DNA of 64,000 nucleotides from Micromonospora thermarum (GTDB taxonomy: Bacteria; Actinomycetota; Actinomycetes; Mycobacteriales; Micromonosporaceae), in the NCBI RefSeq assembly GCF_012034245.1, contig NZ_JAATEO010000006.1:1-64000 (forward strand), given 5' to 3'. Every line of letters begins with the position of its first letter. Position 1 is the stretch's first letter. Positions 27,662 through 36,358 of this stretch are shown here, in pieces. The position numbers and the translations under genes were made by a program. The notes under the pieces were generated by a model. That model worked only from the letters and a program-made list of their open reading frames with translations. It was not told the origin of the DNA and did not search any database.

Positions 27662-28432
27662 ATGCGCGGACTCAAGGACAAGGTTGCCATTGTCGCCGGT
27701 GCGGCGCCGGGCAACATCGGCGGCGCGACAGCGATCCGCCTCGCCGAGGAAGGCATGCTGGTCGTCGCGGCGGATCTGAACGAGGCCGCCGCCCAGGCCG
27801 TGGTCGACGGGATCACCAGCTCCGGCGGGACGGCCGTGGCACGCGGCTTCGACATCGCCGACGAGGGCTCGTACCGGGACCTGATCACCTTCACCGTCGA
27901 CCGATTCGGTGGCCTGCACGGCCTGTTCAACGTGGCCGCGGACCTCTCGCCACGAACCATCGGGCGAGACACCGACGTCACCTCGGTGCCGGTCGACGTG
28001 TGGCAGCACACCATCGACGTCACACTCACCGGCTACATGTACGGCGTCCGGCACGCTCTGCCGATCATGATCAAGCAGCGTGACGGCTCCATCGTCAACA
28101 CGATGTCGAGCGCGGTGTGGTTGGGCGAAACCGAACGGGTCGCGTACCAGGCCGCCAAGAGCGGCCTGATCGGGCTCACCCGGCACACCGCGACGCTCGG
28201 TGGCAAGCACGGCGTCCGTACCAACCTCGTGTCGCCCGGCGTGATCCTCACCGGGGCCGCGCTCAACGCCACCACCGTGGAGTGGCGCGACCAGATTCTC
28301 GCGACCGTACGCTCGCCGCGGCTGGGAAAGCCGGAGGACCTCGCGGCCATGGTGGCGTTCCTCTTCTCCGACGACGGCGCCTACATCAACGGCCAGTCCC
28401 TGCTCGTCGACGGCGGCGCCAGCTTCACGTGA
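27662..28432 (+). CDS. SDR family NAD(P)-dependent oxidoreductase
   Basis: 256 residues. Cofactor motif IVAGAAPGNIGGATAIRLAE (a variant of TGxxxGxG), FNVAA in place of NNAG, catalytic Ser in MSSAVW and YxxxK as AYQAAKSG. The end LLVDGGASFT is typical. Substrate unknown. The start at 27662 is defined by the family N-terminus (MRGLKDKVAIVAG), with GAAGGG about 10 bases upstream. It lies alone, convergent with the decayed ABC locus. Confidence 0.9.
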   Translation: MRGLKDKVAIVAGAAPGNIGGATAIRLAEEGMLVVAADLNEAAAQAVVDGITSSGGTAVARGFDIADEGSYRDLITFTVDRFGGLHGLFNVAADLSPRTIGRDTDVTSVPVDVWQHTIDVTLTGYMYGVRHALPIMIKQRDGSIVNTMSSAVWLGETERVAYQAAKSGLIGLTRHTATLGGKHGVRTNLVSPGVILTGAALNATTVEWRDQILATVRSPRLGKPEDLAAMVAFLFSDDGAYINGQSLLVDGGASFT

Positions 28433-28463
28433 TCCCCAACCAGCGGGCACTCGCGACAGCGGG

Positions 28464-29036
28464 TCACAGTGCTCGGCTGACCTCGTGGATCAGGCCGGCG
28501 AGCAGCGCGGTCCGGGGAACGACGGAGTCCAGGTCGAGCCATTCGGCCGGGCTGTGGTCGGCGCCGCCGACCGGTCCCAGTCCGTCGAGGACCGCCGCAC
28601 CGGTTTCGACCAGCAGGTTCGCATCGGCGCAGCCGCCGGTGGCGGTGTGCGACACGGGTACGCCGAGCCCCGCGCCCACCTTCGCGGCCAGTTCGATCAG
28701 TCGCTGGCCGGCCGGCCCGTGCTCCCACGGCGGGGTGGGTGCGTGCACCGCCAGGTCGGCGCGGACACCGGAGACCCGCGGTTCGGCGACCAGGCGGCGG
28801 ATCTCGGCGAGCGCCGCCTCGTACTCGCGGGCGTGCCACGCGCGCAGGTCGACCAGCATCCGGGCCCGGTCCGGCACCACGTTCGGCCGCTCCCCCGCAG
28901 TGAGGTGTCCGACGTTGACCGTCACCCCGGGCCAGCGGCCGTTGAGCACCTCGACGGGGCCGAACTTCTTGCTGACTCCCTCGGCCCGCACCATCGGCCG
29001 GGTCGCGACCGCCAGCCTGTCTTCGACGGTTGTCAT
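28464..29036 (-). pseudogene. chimera: ABC-ATPase N-terminus fused to the M20 peptidase C-terminal half
   Basis: A 190-codon open frame. Residues 1 to about 31 (ending MVRAEGVSKKFGPVEVLNG) are the start of a polar-amino-acid ABC ATPase (A-loop region), coupled by ATGA to the upstream permease. Directly after LNG comes RWPGVTVNVGHLTAGERPNV, the dimerisation domain and end of an M20 glutamate-carboxypeptidase-like enzyme (TATGGCADANL, VGGADHSPAEWLD). Walker A/B, signature motif and the catalytic half of the peptidase are all missing. Both parents can read VLNG at this point, so the deletion probably used short homology at about 28941-28950. Unlikely to be functional. Confidence 0.85.
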
Positions 29037-29887
29037 CGGACTCCTCCCCGGGCGAAACCACGGCCGAACCGGCGCTCGATCAGCCACTGGCCGGCGGACA
29101 GCAGGCTGACCAGGGCGAGATACCAGATCGCCGCCACCACGAGCAGCGGGATCACCTTGTAGTTGCCCTGGTAGACGGTCTGCACGGCGGTCATCAGGTC
29201 CCGGCCGGCGATGATCGAGACCAGCGCGGTGGACTTGAGCATGGTGATGGTCTCGTTGCCCATCGGCGGGATGATGACCCGCATGGCCTGGGGCAGCACC
29301 ACCCGCCGCAGGGTCAGCGCCGGGCTCATCCCGAGCGCGGCGGCGGCCTCGGACTGGCCGGCGTCGACGGCGAGGATGCCGCCCCGGACGACCTCGGCCG
29401 CGTACGCCATCTCGTTGAGCGACAGCGCCAGCACGGCGGCGACCGTGCCGGTGACCACCACGCTGGTCGGCTGGTCGAAGAGCACCGTGTCGGTGAACGG
29501 CACGGCCAGCGTGAGCCGGGGGAACAGGGCCCCGAGGAAGCCGAAGAAGATGATCTGCACCAGCAGCGGGGTGCCCCGGAAGACCCAGATGAAGGCCCAG
29601 GAGACACCGCGCAGCACGGGGTTGGCCGACAGCCGCATCACCGCGAGCAGGACGCCGCCGACGGTGCCGAGGACCATCGCGAGCAGGGTCAGCCAGAGCG
29701 TCGTGACGACGCCGTCGAGGATGTAGTCCTTGAACAGGTACGCGCCGATGGTGCCGGGTTCGAGGTTGGGGCTGTCCAGCAGCGCCCGGAGGAAGAGGGC
29801 CGCCATGCCGACCACGAGGATCGCGGTCAGCCAGCGACCGTAGTGCCGGACGGGGACGACCCGTACGGTCTCGGTGTCGCTCGTCAT
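29033..29887 (-). CDS. polar amino acid ABC transporter permease (HisM/GlnP type)
   Basis: 284 residues. A cytosolic N-terminus, about six TM helices, and the EAA loop visible as EAAAALGMSPALTLRRVVLP. PLLVQIIFFGFLGALFP and RGTP are typical of HisMQ permeases. GGAGG precedes the ATG. It lies between the frameshifted binding-protein gene and the ATPase-peptidase chimera, so although intact it has no dedicated ATPase here and is probably silent unless another ATPase substitutes. Confidence 0.92.
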   Translation of the reverse strand: MTSDTETVRVVPVRHYGRWLTAILVVGMAALFLRALLDSPNLEPGTIGAYLFKDYILDGVVTTLWLTLLAMVLGTVGGVLLAVMRLSANPVLRGVSWAFIWVFRGTPLLVQIIFFGFLGALFPRLTLAVPFTDTVLFDQPTSVVVTGTVAAVLALSLNEMAYAAEVVRGGILAVDAGQSEAAAALGMSPALTLRRVVLPQAMRVIIPPMGNETITMLKSTALVSIIAGRDLMTAVQTVYQGNYKVIPLLVVAAIWYLALVSLLSAGQWLIERRFGRGFARGGVR

Positions 29888-29916
29888 TGAGGTGCCTCCA
29901 GCGGGGACGGGGTGCG

Positions 29917-29979
29917 GCGGTCGCCGGGCGCGCCGTCCGGGCCCGCCCTCACGGAGTCGGAAGGGCGCCCGGCGACCGC
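29917..29979 (-). terminator. intercistronic hairpin between binding protein and permease
   Basis: A perfect 15-bp stem: GCGGTCGCCGGGCGC (29917-29931) with its complement (29965-29979), loop 33 bases. Such hairpins after binding-protein genes often protect mRNA or partly terminate transcription, giving excess binding protein. Confidence 0.7.
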
Positions 29980-30005
29980 GGTTCAGGGAGTCGTCTCCGC
30001 CGTGG

Positions 30006-30949
30006 TCAGTCGATGGCCTGGTCGATCGTGGCCTGCTTGATGGCGATCGGCTGCTGCTTCCACCAGGCGAGGATCTTGGTGTACGTGCCGTCGTCGATCA
30101 GCGACTGCACAGCCGCCCGGTACGCCTCGGCCAGCTCCTTGTTGGCCTTGAGGAAGCCGAACCCGTTCGGGCTGGCGAGCCAGCCGTTCGGGGCGGACGG
30201 GTCGTCCACCAGCTCGGCCTTGCCGCTCAGCGAGGCGGCGGTGTCGACCAGGTTGACCTTGGTGGCGGCGACCACGTCGACGTTGCCGGCGATCAGTGCC
30301 TGCACCGCCTGCGGGTTCTCCGGGTACTCCTTGACGTCGATATTCTTCCCGGCGCAGCTGGACTTGCTGTAGTCCGCGAGGTTCTTCGACTGGTTGCTCG
30401 CCTTCTGCACGGCGACCTTGCGGCCGCACAGGTCGGCGACGGTCTTCACACCGACCGGGTTGCCGGTCCTGACGAGGAAGCCGGCGCCGGAGGCGGAGTA
30501 GTCGACGAAGGTGGCGACCTGCTGGCGCTCCTTCTTGTCGGTGATGCCGCCGACGATCGCGTCGTACTTGGCGGCCTGCAGGCCCGGCACCAGGCCGTCG
30601 AACGGCTGCTGGCTGAAGGTGGCCTTGATGCCCAGTCGGGCGGAGGCGGCCACGAACAGGTCGTAGTCGAGGCCCTTGAACTCGTCCGCCCGGCCCTCGG
30701 TCTTGAAGTCGATGAACGGCTCGTAGGGGGCGTTGGTGGCGACGGTCAGGGTGGCCCGGTCCCGGATGGTGGCGGGGACCTTCTTGGCGAGGTCGGCGTC
30801 GGTGGCGATCTCACCGACGCCCTCGATGGTGACGGAGACGGTCATGACCTCGTCCCGCCGGAGGCGGTGGAGGAGTCGCCGCCGCAGCCGGCGGTGACGG
30901 CGAGCAGGGCCGTGGCCGCGGTGGCCAGGGCGAGCTGACGGATGCGCAT
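30006..30949 (-). pseudogene. amino acid ABC binding protein, frameshifted after the lipoprotein signal
   Basis: The ATG at 30949 (GGAAGGA upstream) encodes a lipoprotein signal, RQLALATAATALLAVTAGC, with the lipobox Cys at residue 22. The frame then ends in TGA at 30842-30844 after STASGGTRS. The mature protein continues in the next frame from GEIATDADLAKKVPATIRDR through NAPYEPFIDF, KYDAIVGGITD, GNPVGVKTVADLCGRKVAVQ to the stop at 30006. One extra base near 30850-30856 would join them. An ATG at 30845 overlaps the TGA, so a signal-less cytosolic form could be made by re-initiation. Either a real mutation or a base-calling error. Confidence 0.8.
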
Positions 30950-30989
30950 GGGGCGTCCTTCCGGGTGCCAGACGAACCAGCTCCCAGAC

Positions 30990-31034
30990 TGTAACGCTCA
31001 TTACGATCCTTGTGAAGTTACAGATTCTTGTAAC
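30990..31034. promoter_or_regulatory. RpiR-type operator cluster upstream of the binding-protein gene
   Basis: TGTAAC (30990-30995), GTTACA (31017-31022) and TGTAAC (31029-31034). The last two form the inverted repeat GTTACA-GATTCT-TGTAAC. The AT-rich content contrasts with its surroundings. It lies between the regulator and the transport genes. Confidence 0.65.
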
Positions 31035-31041
31035 GTCGGGT

Positions 31042-31938
31042 TCAGCTCTCCCTGTAGGTCTGCTGCGCCTTCTCCATCGCCTTCAGCCGCTTGCCGGCGA
31101 CCGGTCCGAGCCGGTCCATCAACGCCGCGACCAGCGTCTCCACCAGCGCCAACGTGGGCACGAAGCTGTCGTACGGCGACGGCGAGTCGACCCGGCTGGG
31201 CAGGACCACCTCGGCCAACCCGGCGATCGGCGACAGCCACCGGTCGGTGAACAGGACCACCCGGGCGCCGCGGGCGGTGACCTCGCGGGCCAGGGCCAGC
31301 GTCGGCTCCTCGTACCGCCGGAAGTCGAACAGGGCGAACAGGTCGCGCCGGCCGACGTCGACCAGCATGTCGGTGCGCTCCACCGGGGTGGCGGGGAGCA
31401 AACGGCTGTTGCCGCGCACCTGCATCAAGTGCAGCACCAGGTAGTGGGCGAGCAGGCCGGAGAACCGTCCGCCGGCCGCGGTGACCCGCAGGTGCTGGTC
31501 GGCGAAGAGGCGGACGGCGGCGTCCAGCTCACCCTGGGGCACCTCGGCGAGGGTGCCGGCGACCGCGTCGGGCAGGCTGGCCGCGGCCCGCGACAGCGCC
31601 CCGGCGGGCGGGACGCCGGTACGCTCCGCCGCCCGGTACGCGGTCAGCGGCGAGGTCTCCCGCTCGGCCAGCTCGTCCCGCAGGGCCCGCTGGAACTCCG
31701 GGTACCCGCCGAAGCCGAGCCGGCTCAGGAAGCGCAGCACCGTCGGCCCGCTCACCTCGGCCCGCTCGGCCAGCGAGGCGACCGTGCCCAGCCCGGCGGC
31801 TGGATACGAGGCCAGCAGGGCGCGCGCCACCCGGCGCTCCGCAGGGCTGCACTCACCCAGCCGCTGCCGGATCAGCGCCGCCACCCCGGGATGCTCGGTC
31901 GCCGGTGCGGATCCGCCGACAAGATCAGAGTTCGACAC
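31042..31938 (-). CDS. MurR/RpiR family transcriptional regulator
   Basis: 298 residues. The N-terminal HTH_6 (about 18-95: CSPAERRVARALLASYP, EVSGPTVLRFLSRLGFGGYP) is followed by a SIS sugar-phosphate-binding-type domain (about 130-275: VTAAGGRFSGLLAHYLVLHL, VLFTDRWLSPIAGLAEVVL). RpiR proteins with this fold often precede amino-acid ABC/M20 peptidase operons in actinobacteria. It is on the same strand as the transport genes, with TGTAAC repeats in the 92-base gap, and is intact although its target operon is broken. Confidence 0.92.
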   Translation of the reverse strand: MSNSDLVGGSAPATEHPGVAALIRQRLGECSPAERRVARALLASYPAAGLGTVASLAERAEVSGPTVLRFLSRLGFGGYPEFQRALRDELAERETSPLTAYRAAERTGVPPAGALSRAAASLPDAVAGTLAEVPQGELDAAVRLFADQHLRVTAAGGRFSGLLAHYLVLHLMQVRGNSRLLPATPVERTDMLVDVGRRDLFALFDFRRYEEPTLALAREVTARGARVVLFTDRWLSPIAGLAEVVLPSRVDSPSPYDSFVPTLALVETLVAALMDRLGPVAGKRLKAMEKAQQTYRES

Positions 31939-32072
31939 GGACCGAGCCTAACCGCCGGACGGCAGCGGCCCGGCACACCGCGCGCCGGGACGGGGGTGGT
32001 CGTCAGGCAGACTGCCGCCCCCGTCGGACGAGCGCGCGGCCGGCAAGGGGTGAGCGGGCCCGCGCCCGGGCA

Positions 32073-33375
32073 TCAGGACCTGGAGGCCGTGCAGGTGTAG
32101 TCGGCGGCGCCGGAGCCGGAGTACGCCTCGACCTCGACGTAGTAGGTGCCCGTGCCGGACGCCGTCCGGGTCAAGGAGGCGGACTCGTCCGCTCCCGCGC
32201 CGTCGTTGACCGACCGGGTCACCGTGGTCCCGTTCGCGTCCAGCAGGTACAGGTCCGCGTCGTAGGCGGACGGGATGGCGCAGCTGACGCCCAAGGTCTG
32301 GCCGCTGGCCACGCTCAGCTTGAAGTAGTCGCGGTCGTTGCCGCTCTTCATGTCACCGGTGACGGTCAGGGGGTAGCTGTTGGCGGTGACGTCGTTGGCA
32401 GCGCTGCGCGAGTCGTTCGGCTCGACCTCGGTGTAGCTGGAGCCGCCGCCGGGCGGCGGCGGGTTCGTCGAACAGTCGGTGACCGGGGTGCCGGTGTAGA
32501 GGTTGCCGCTCGGGACTCCGTTGGTCACGCTGCGGAGGTAGTAGCCGCAGGTCGGCCGGTTCGCGAAGTTGTAGGTCTGGCCGTTGGTCACCCGCCAGAT
32601 CTTGAAGTTCGCGTAGGTGAGCGGCTGCCCGGAGACCGCCACCTCCGGCTGGTGGTCGCCGAGGACGACGTACGCGCTCGAACCGCTCAGCGTGGCGAGA
32701 CCGTTCCTGTCGACGAACAGCGACGCGCCCTCGTTGACGCCGACGCCCCAGGCCGCACCGCCGCTGGTCCGACCGTCCTTGACGGCCCGGGCGACGAACG
32801 CCATCGTGCGACCCATCCGGTCGCGCTCCGCGACGTGCGAGTCGTTGATCGTGTTGGCGTAGTGCGGCCAGCGGAACATGCCGGTGGTGAAGGTCAGCGA
32901 CCGGTCGTACGGGTTGTTCAGCGCGATCGACGAGGTGGCGCTGCCGCCGCAGGCGTCGTACACGATGTCGCTGTTCACGTGGTGGCCGGCGCTGCCGCCG
33001 CCGACGCCTCCGCCCTTGGCCACGACGGACTCGACCGACGCCTCCAGCGCGGTCCCCTTCCAGGCCGCGTACCGGCACTGGTCGCGGGGTGCCGCCGTCC
33101 GAGCCGGCCAGCACCACCACGTCGATGGTGCCGGCACCGCCGCGGATCGCGTTGATCGCCTGCGTCATGGTCGCGGCCACCACGGCACCGGACCCGTTGA
33201 ACGTGTACGCCGGGCCGGACCAGGCGGCGCGGCTCACGTCAGTCGTGCTGCCCTGCCGGTCGCGGATGACCTGGGCGTGGGCCGCGGTCACCCCGACCGG
33301 GACGGCGGCGGCGACGAGGCTGGCGGCGGTGACCACCGCGAGCCGGGCGCGAAGGACGTTGCGGGCAGAGGACAT
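32073..33375 (-). pseudogene. secreted S51 (cyanophycinase-like) peptidase with PPC domain, frameshifted
   Basis: The start at 33375 (GGAGG upstream) gives a signal peptide (RLAVVTAASLVAAAVPVGV, then AHAQ) and the N-domain TMTQAINAIRGGAGTIDVVV then LAGSDGGTP. At a CCCC run near 33085-33090 the frame changes, and the protein goes on as RDQCRYAAWKG, the nucleophile motif GGVGGGSAGHHVN, and the rest of the S51 fold. A C-terminal PPC domain follows (EVEPNDSRSAANDVTA, GDMKSGNDRDYFKLSVASG), ending at 32073. S51 enzymes cleave acidic or isoaspartyl peptides such as cyanophycin. One base too many or two too few in the C-run explains the break. Confidence 0.75.
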
Positions 33376-33754
33376 GGGCACCTCCGAGGGGCCACGAATC
33401 GATGAAACGACGCCAAGCCGTCGGCGAAGCAACTGCGGACGATCCGGGGCGGCTTCCACTGCGGCTTCATCGACAGCTCGCCTAGGGAAGTGGGCCGGGG
33501 CCGTCGTTAGCTTCGAGCACCACCGCGGACGGGGTCGGCTGCCCGTACCGCCCTGAGCTTCCTCCGCCAGCTCTTCTCCCGTGGCACGAGACGCATACAC
33601 CGGGAACCTGACGGCGGGTAGGGGTCCACGTTCTGCCACCTTCCGGTCACTGTGGGTTCGAGAGTATTGATGGCGTCAAGAACCCCGAATGTGACCGTGA
33701 CCCGAGTGGCCCGGCGAGGACCTGGCCGGAACGGCACGGCCCCGAGGAACGTGG
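33376..33754. other. 379-base spacer
   Basis: No convincing gene, repeat or RNA element seen between the S51 gene start and the stop of the NLR-like gene. It must contain the promoter of the leftward S51 gene. Confidence 0.5.
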
Positions 33755-36358
33755 TCAGTTGTGGACCACGATCTCGAAGCGTGCGTGGTCCGCGATGGCG
33801 GAGAGGTCGACGGGCCCGGGATCGACTGGTCCACCTCGGGTTACCTGTACGGTGCCGGCGTCAACGAGTACGCCCAGTGCGTGGCGCACCCAGTCGACAT
33901 CGGTGCCGAGGTCGCCGGCGAGCCGGGTCAGGGTGGTCTGGTGGCGCCGACCACCGCGTGCGGTACGCAGTCGGTGCACGAGCCGGCCGTGGAGCGCCTC
34001 CTCGATACCGTTCACGGCTTCCCTGGTGCTGTTCGTACCGGGGTGGTTCACGCCCAACAGCCGGACCTGGTCTGCCAGCAGGTCTTTCAGAACGCGGTAC
34101 GCACCAATGGCGTCGCCCTGGTCGGTGAGCATCCCGGCGAGGTCGCGGCGGAGCGCCAACGCCGCCGGGTGGTCGGGGTCCACGTGCTGTTCATAGTCAG
34201 CGATCAGAGCGGTGAGCTCGCCGATCGCCTGGGCCGGCTGCCCGGCGTTGCTGTGCAGCATCGCGAGGTTGCGTCGGGTACTCAAGGTGTCGGCGGAGTA
34301 GGCGCCGAAGACGCGCGTCTTCACGGGGAGCAGGCGGGCGAGTTGGGCCGCGCCCACTGCGGGGTTCAGCTCACCACGCCAGGCGGCCAGCTGGCTGTAG
34401 GCGGTGAGCGTCTCCGGGTGCGTGGCGCCGTACACCTCCGTGAACAGGGGAACAAGCTCGGTATACATCCGTACCGCGCGTGGGATGTCGCCGCTCTCAC
34501 CGCACCAGCGCGCCAGGTTGGCCCGGGTGATGAGGGTCTTGGGATGGTTCGGCCCGTGGATCTCGGCTCGGCGCTCGGCCAGGCCCGCGAAGGTCCGCAG
34601 GGCCACCTCGACGTTCCCGGTCTCGCCGCGGTAGGTGGCGAGGTTGGCCATGTCGTTGAGGTTGTCGATGTCGTTCTCGCCCAGGGCGCGCGTGCGGTCA
34701 GCGATGACCTGTTCGAGTTCGGCCACGGCCTGAGCCGGATGTCCCGACTCGGCAAGCCAACGCGCGTGGCGGGAGCGCGCGAGGAAGGTGTCTCGGTGGC
34801 TCGGTCCGAGGTGTTCGGCCGCGGTACGCGCGAGGTCCCGAAAGTGGGCGGCGGCTTTCCGGACGTGGCCGGATCCGCCGAGACTTTCCCCGAGCCCGAA
34901 CAGCACGGTGTGTCCGTCGGGATCCCAGAGCTCACCTCCGCCGTGGCCGATCAGCGTGCGGGCGTTGTGCCACACCATCTCGGTCAAGTCCCGCTGCGGC
35001 CACGGCTGGTTTCCGACGGCCACCACCGCGTCGGCCGTGGCGTGCACCAGGCGGCGCCAGTCGTCCGGCGTCGACTCGCGCCGGGTGGCCTCCCTGGTGG
35101 CGCGCTGCACAAGGGCGTGGACCCGGACCGTGTCGGCGGCGACGGTGGCGAGATTGAGTCGATGCAGGTTGCGTAACCCGTCGTTGACGTCGTCCGGGGT
35201 GACCTCGCCGCCGGCATCGGCCACGTCCGCCTTGTCTGCCGGTACGCGCCGGGCGGCCAGCCAGGCCAGGACGGCGTCGGTGGTGAACAGGGCGAGGGGG
35301 ATGTTGTTGGGGTCGAGCAGGCTCGCCAACTCCAGCAGGGGCCGCGCCGACCCGGCCGGGTCGAGGGCGTCGGCGACATCGATCGACAGCGACCAGGTCG
35401 CCGCGACGGTCGACGTGTGGTCGTCCGGCAGGGCCCCGCCCTCGGGGACCAGTTGGTCGAGGGTCCTTCTCCGGTCGGCGAACCGCGCTCGGTACTCGGC
35501 ACAGGTCAGCCCGCGGTCGATCATGTAGGTGGCGGCCTGCGCCAGGGCCAGCGGCAGCAGTCCGAGGTCGGCGGCCAAGCCATCGATCTCGGCGTCCTCG
35601 TCGCCTGCGCCGGGCCGGTTGGCGAGTTTCGCCGTCAGGTAGGCCCGTGCCTCGCTGGGCGTGAACAGGCCGACGTCGACCAGGGTCCGGCCCGAGCCAC
35701 CCAGGGCATCGTCACGGCGGCGGGTGGTGACCACCGTCGCTCCGGCCCCCGCGCTGGGCGGCCACAGTCCGCGTAGATCACCGGGGACGGTCAGGTCGTC
35801 GAGAACGACCAGCCACCTCTTGTCCGTGCCGGCAAGCCAGGTCAGCAGTCGGGCCGCGGCCCGTTCGGCGTCACGGTCGCGGTCGTCGACCAGGCCGATC
35901 GCGATGGCGGTCTCGGCATAGCCCTCGAGAATCTGCTCCCGGCTGGCCGCCGTGATCCACACCAGCAGGTCCACATCGTTCGCGTTCCACCGCGTGCGGG
36001 CGTAGTGGGCGGCGAGCTGGCTCTTGCCTACCCCACCGAGACCGGACAGGACCTGGCACACCACCGCCGTACCACCGTCGGCCGCCGCCGATGCCAGATC
36101 AACACCGGCGGCCCGGGGTTGGAAACAATCCACCTCCAGCGGTGCCGCACCAACCCGTTTCGGCCACACCACCTCCCGCCTCGCATGGACGTGGATGTGT
36201 CGGCTCTGGTCGACGTTGGTGCTGACCGAGCCGAAGTTGTGCCCGCCGACCGTGACGGCGCCATCACCGGTACCGGCTGGTAAGACGGCATCGGCGGGCG
36301 GGGCGGGTGCCGGCACCACGTGACCGCCAGCGGTGGGCCGCCGCCGTTTGAATCTCAC
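33755..36358 (-). CDS. NLR-like STAND NTPase: shared motif, NB-ARC, TPR repeats
   Basis: 867 residues. Order: a basic start; a Gly/Val motif GAVTVGGHNFGSVSTNV (33-49) followed by a His-rich HIHVHA; the pre-NB-ARC sequence VDCFQPR (77-82); and NB-ARC from about 95 to 420 with Walker A GLGGVGKSQ (106-114), Walker B RWLVVLDDL and the RGL/GLPLAL-like LGLLPLALAQAATYM. Then come a winged helix and about 350 residues of TPR units (NDMANLATYRGETGNVEVAL, HPKTLITRANLARWCGESGD). The C-terminus may be a small winged helix. It is a ligand-sensing signalling ATPase. The GTG start overlaps the stop of the two-TM gene (GTGA), so the two are co-translated. The same motif occurs in that partner, suggesting signal transfer by motif stacking. 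An antiphage role is inference. Confidence 0.9.
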   Translation of the reverse strand: MRFKRRRPTAGGHVVPAPAPPADAVLPAGTGDGAVTVGGHNFGSVSTNVDQSRHIHVHARREVVWPKRVGAAPLEVDCFQPRAAGVDLASAAADGGTAVVCQVLSGLGGVGKSQLAAHYARTRWNANDVDLLVWITAASREQILEGYAETAIAIGLVDDRDRDAERAAARLLTWLAGTDKRWLVVLDDLTVPGDLRGLWPPSAGAGATVVTTRRRDDALGGSGRTLVDVGLFTPSEARAYLTAKLANRPGAGDEDAEIDGLAADLGLLPLALAQAATYMIDRGLTCAEYRARFADRRRTLDQLVPEGGALPDDHTSTVAATWSLSIDVADALDPAGSARPLLELASLLDPNNIPLALFTTDAVLAWLAARRVPADKADVADAGGEVTPDDVNDGLRNLHRLNLATVAADTVRVHALVQRATREATRRESTPDDWRRLVHATADAVVAVGNQPWPQRDLTEMVWHNARTLIGHGGGELWDPDGHTVLFGLGESLGGSGHVRKAAAHFRDLARTAAEHLGPSHRDTFLARSRHARWLAESGHPAQAVAELEQVIADRTRALGENDIDNLNDMANLATYRGETGNVEVALRTFAGLAERRAEIHGPNHPKTLITRANLARWCGESGDIPRAVRMYTELVPLFTEVYGATHPETLTAYSQLAAWRGELNPAVGAAQLARLLPVKTRVFGAYSADTLSTRRNLAMLHSNAGQPAQAIGELTALIADYEQHVDPDHPAALALRRDLAGMLTDQGDAIGAYRVLKDLLADQVRLLGVNHPGTNSTREAVNGIEEALHGRLVHRLRTARGGRRHQTTLTRLAGDLGTDVDWVRHALGVLVDAGTVQVTRGGPVDPGPVDLSAIADHARFEIVVHN

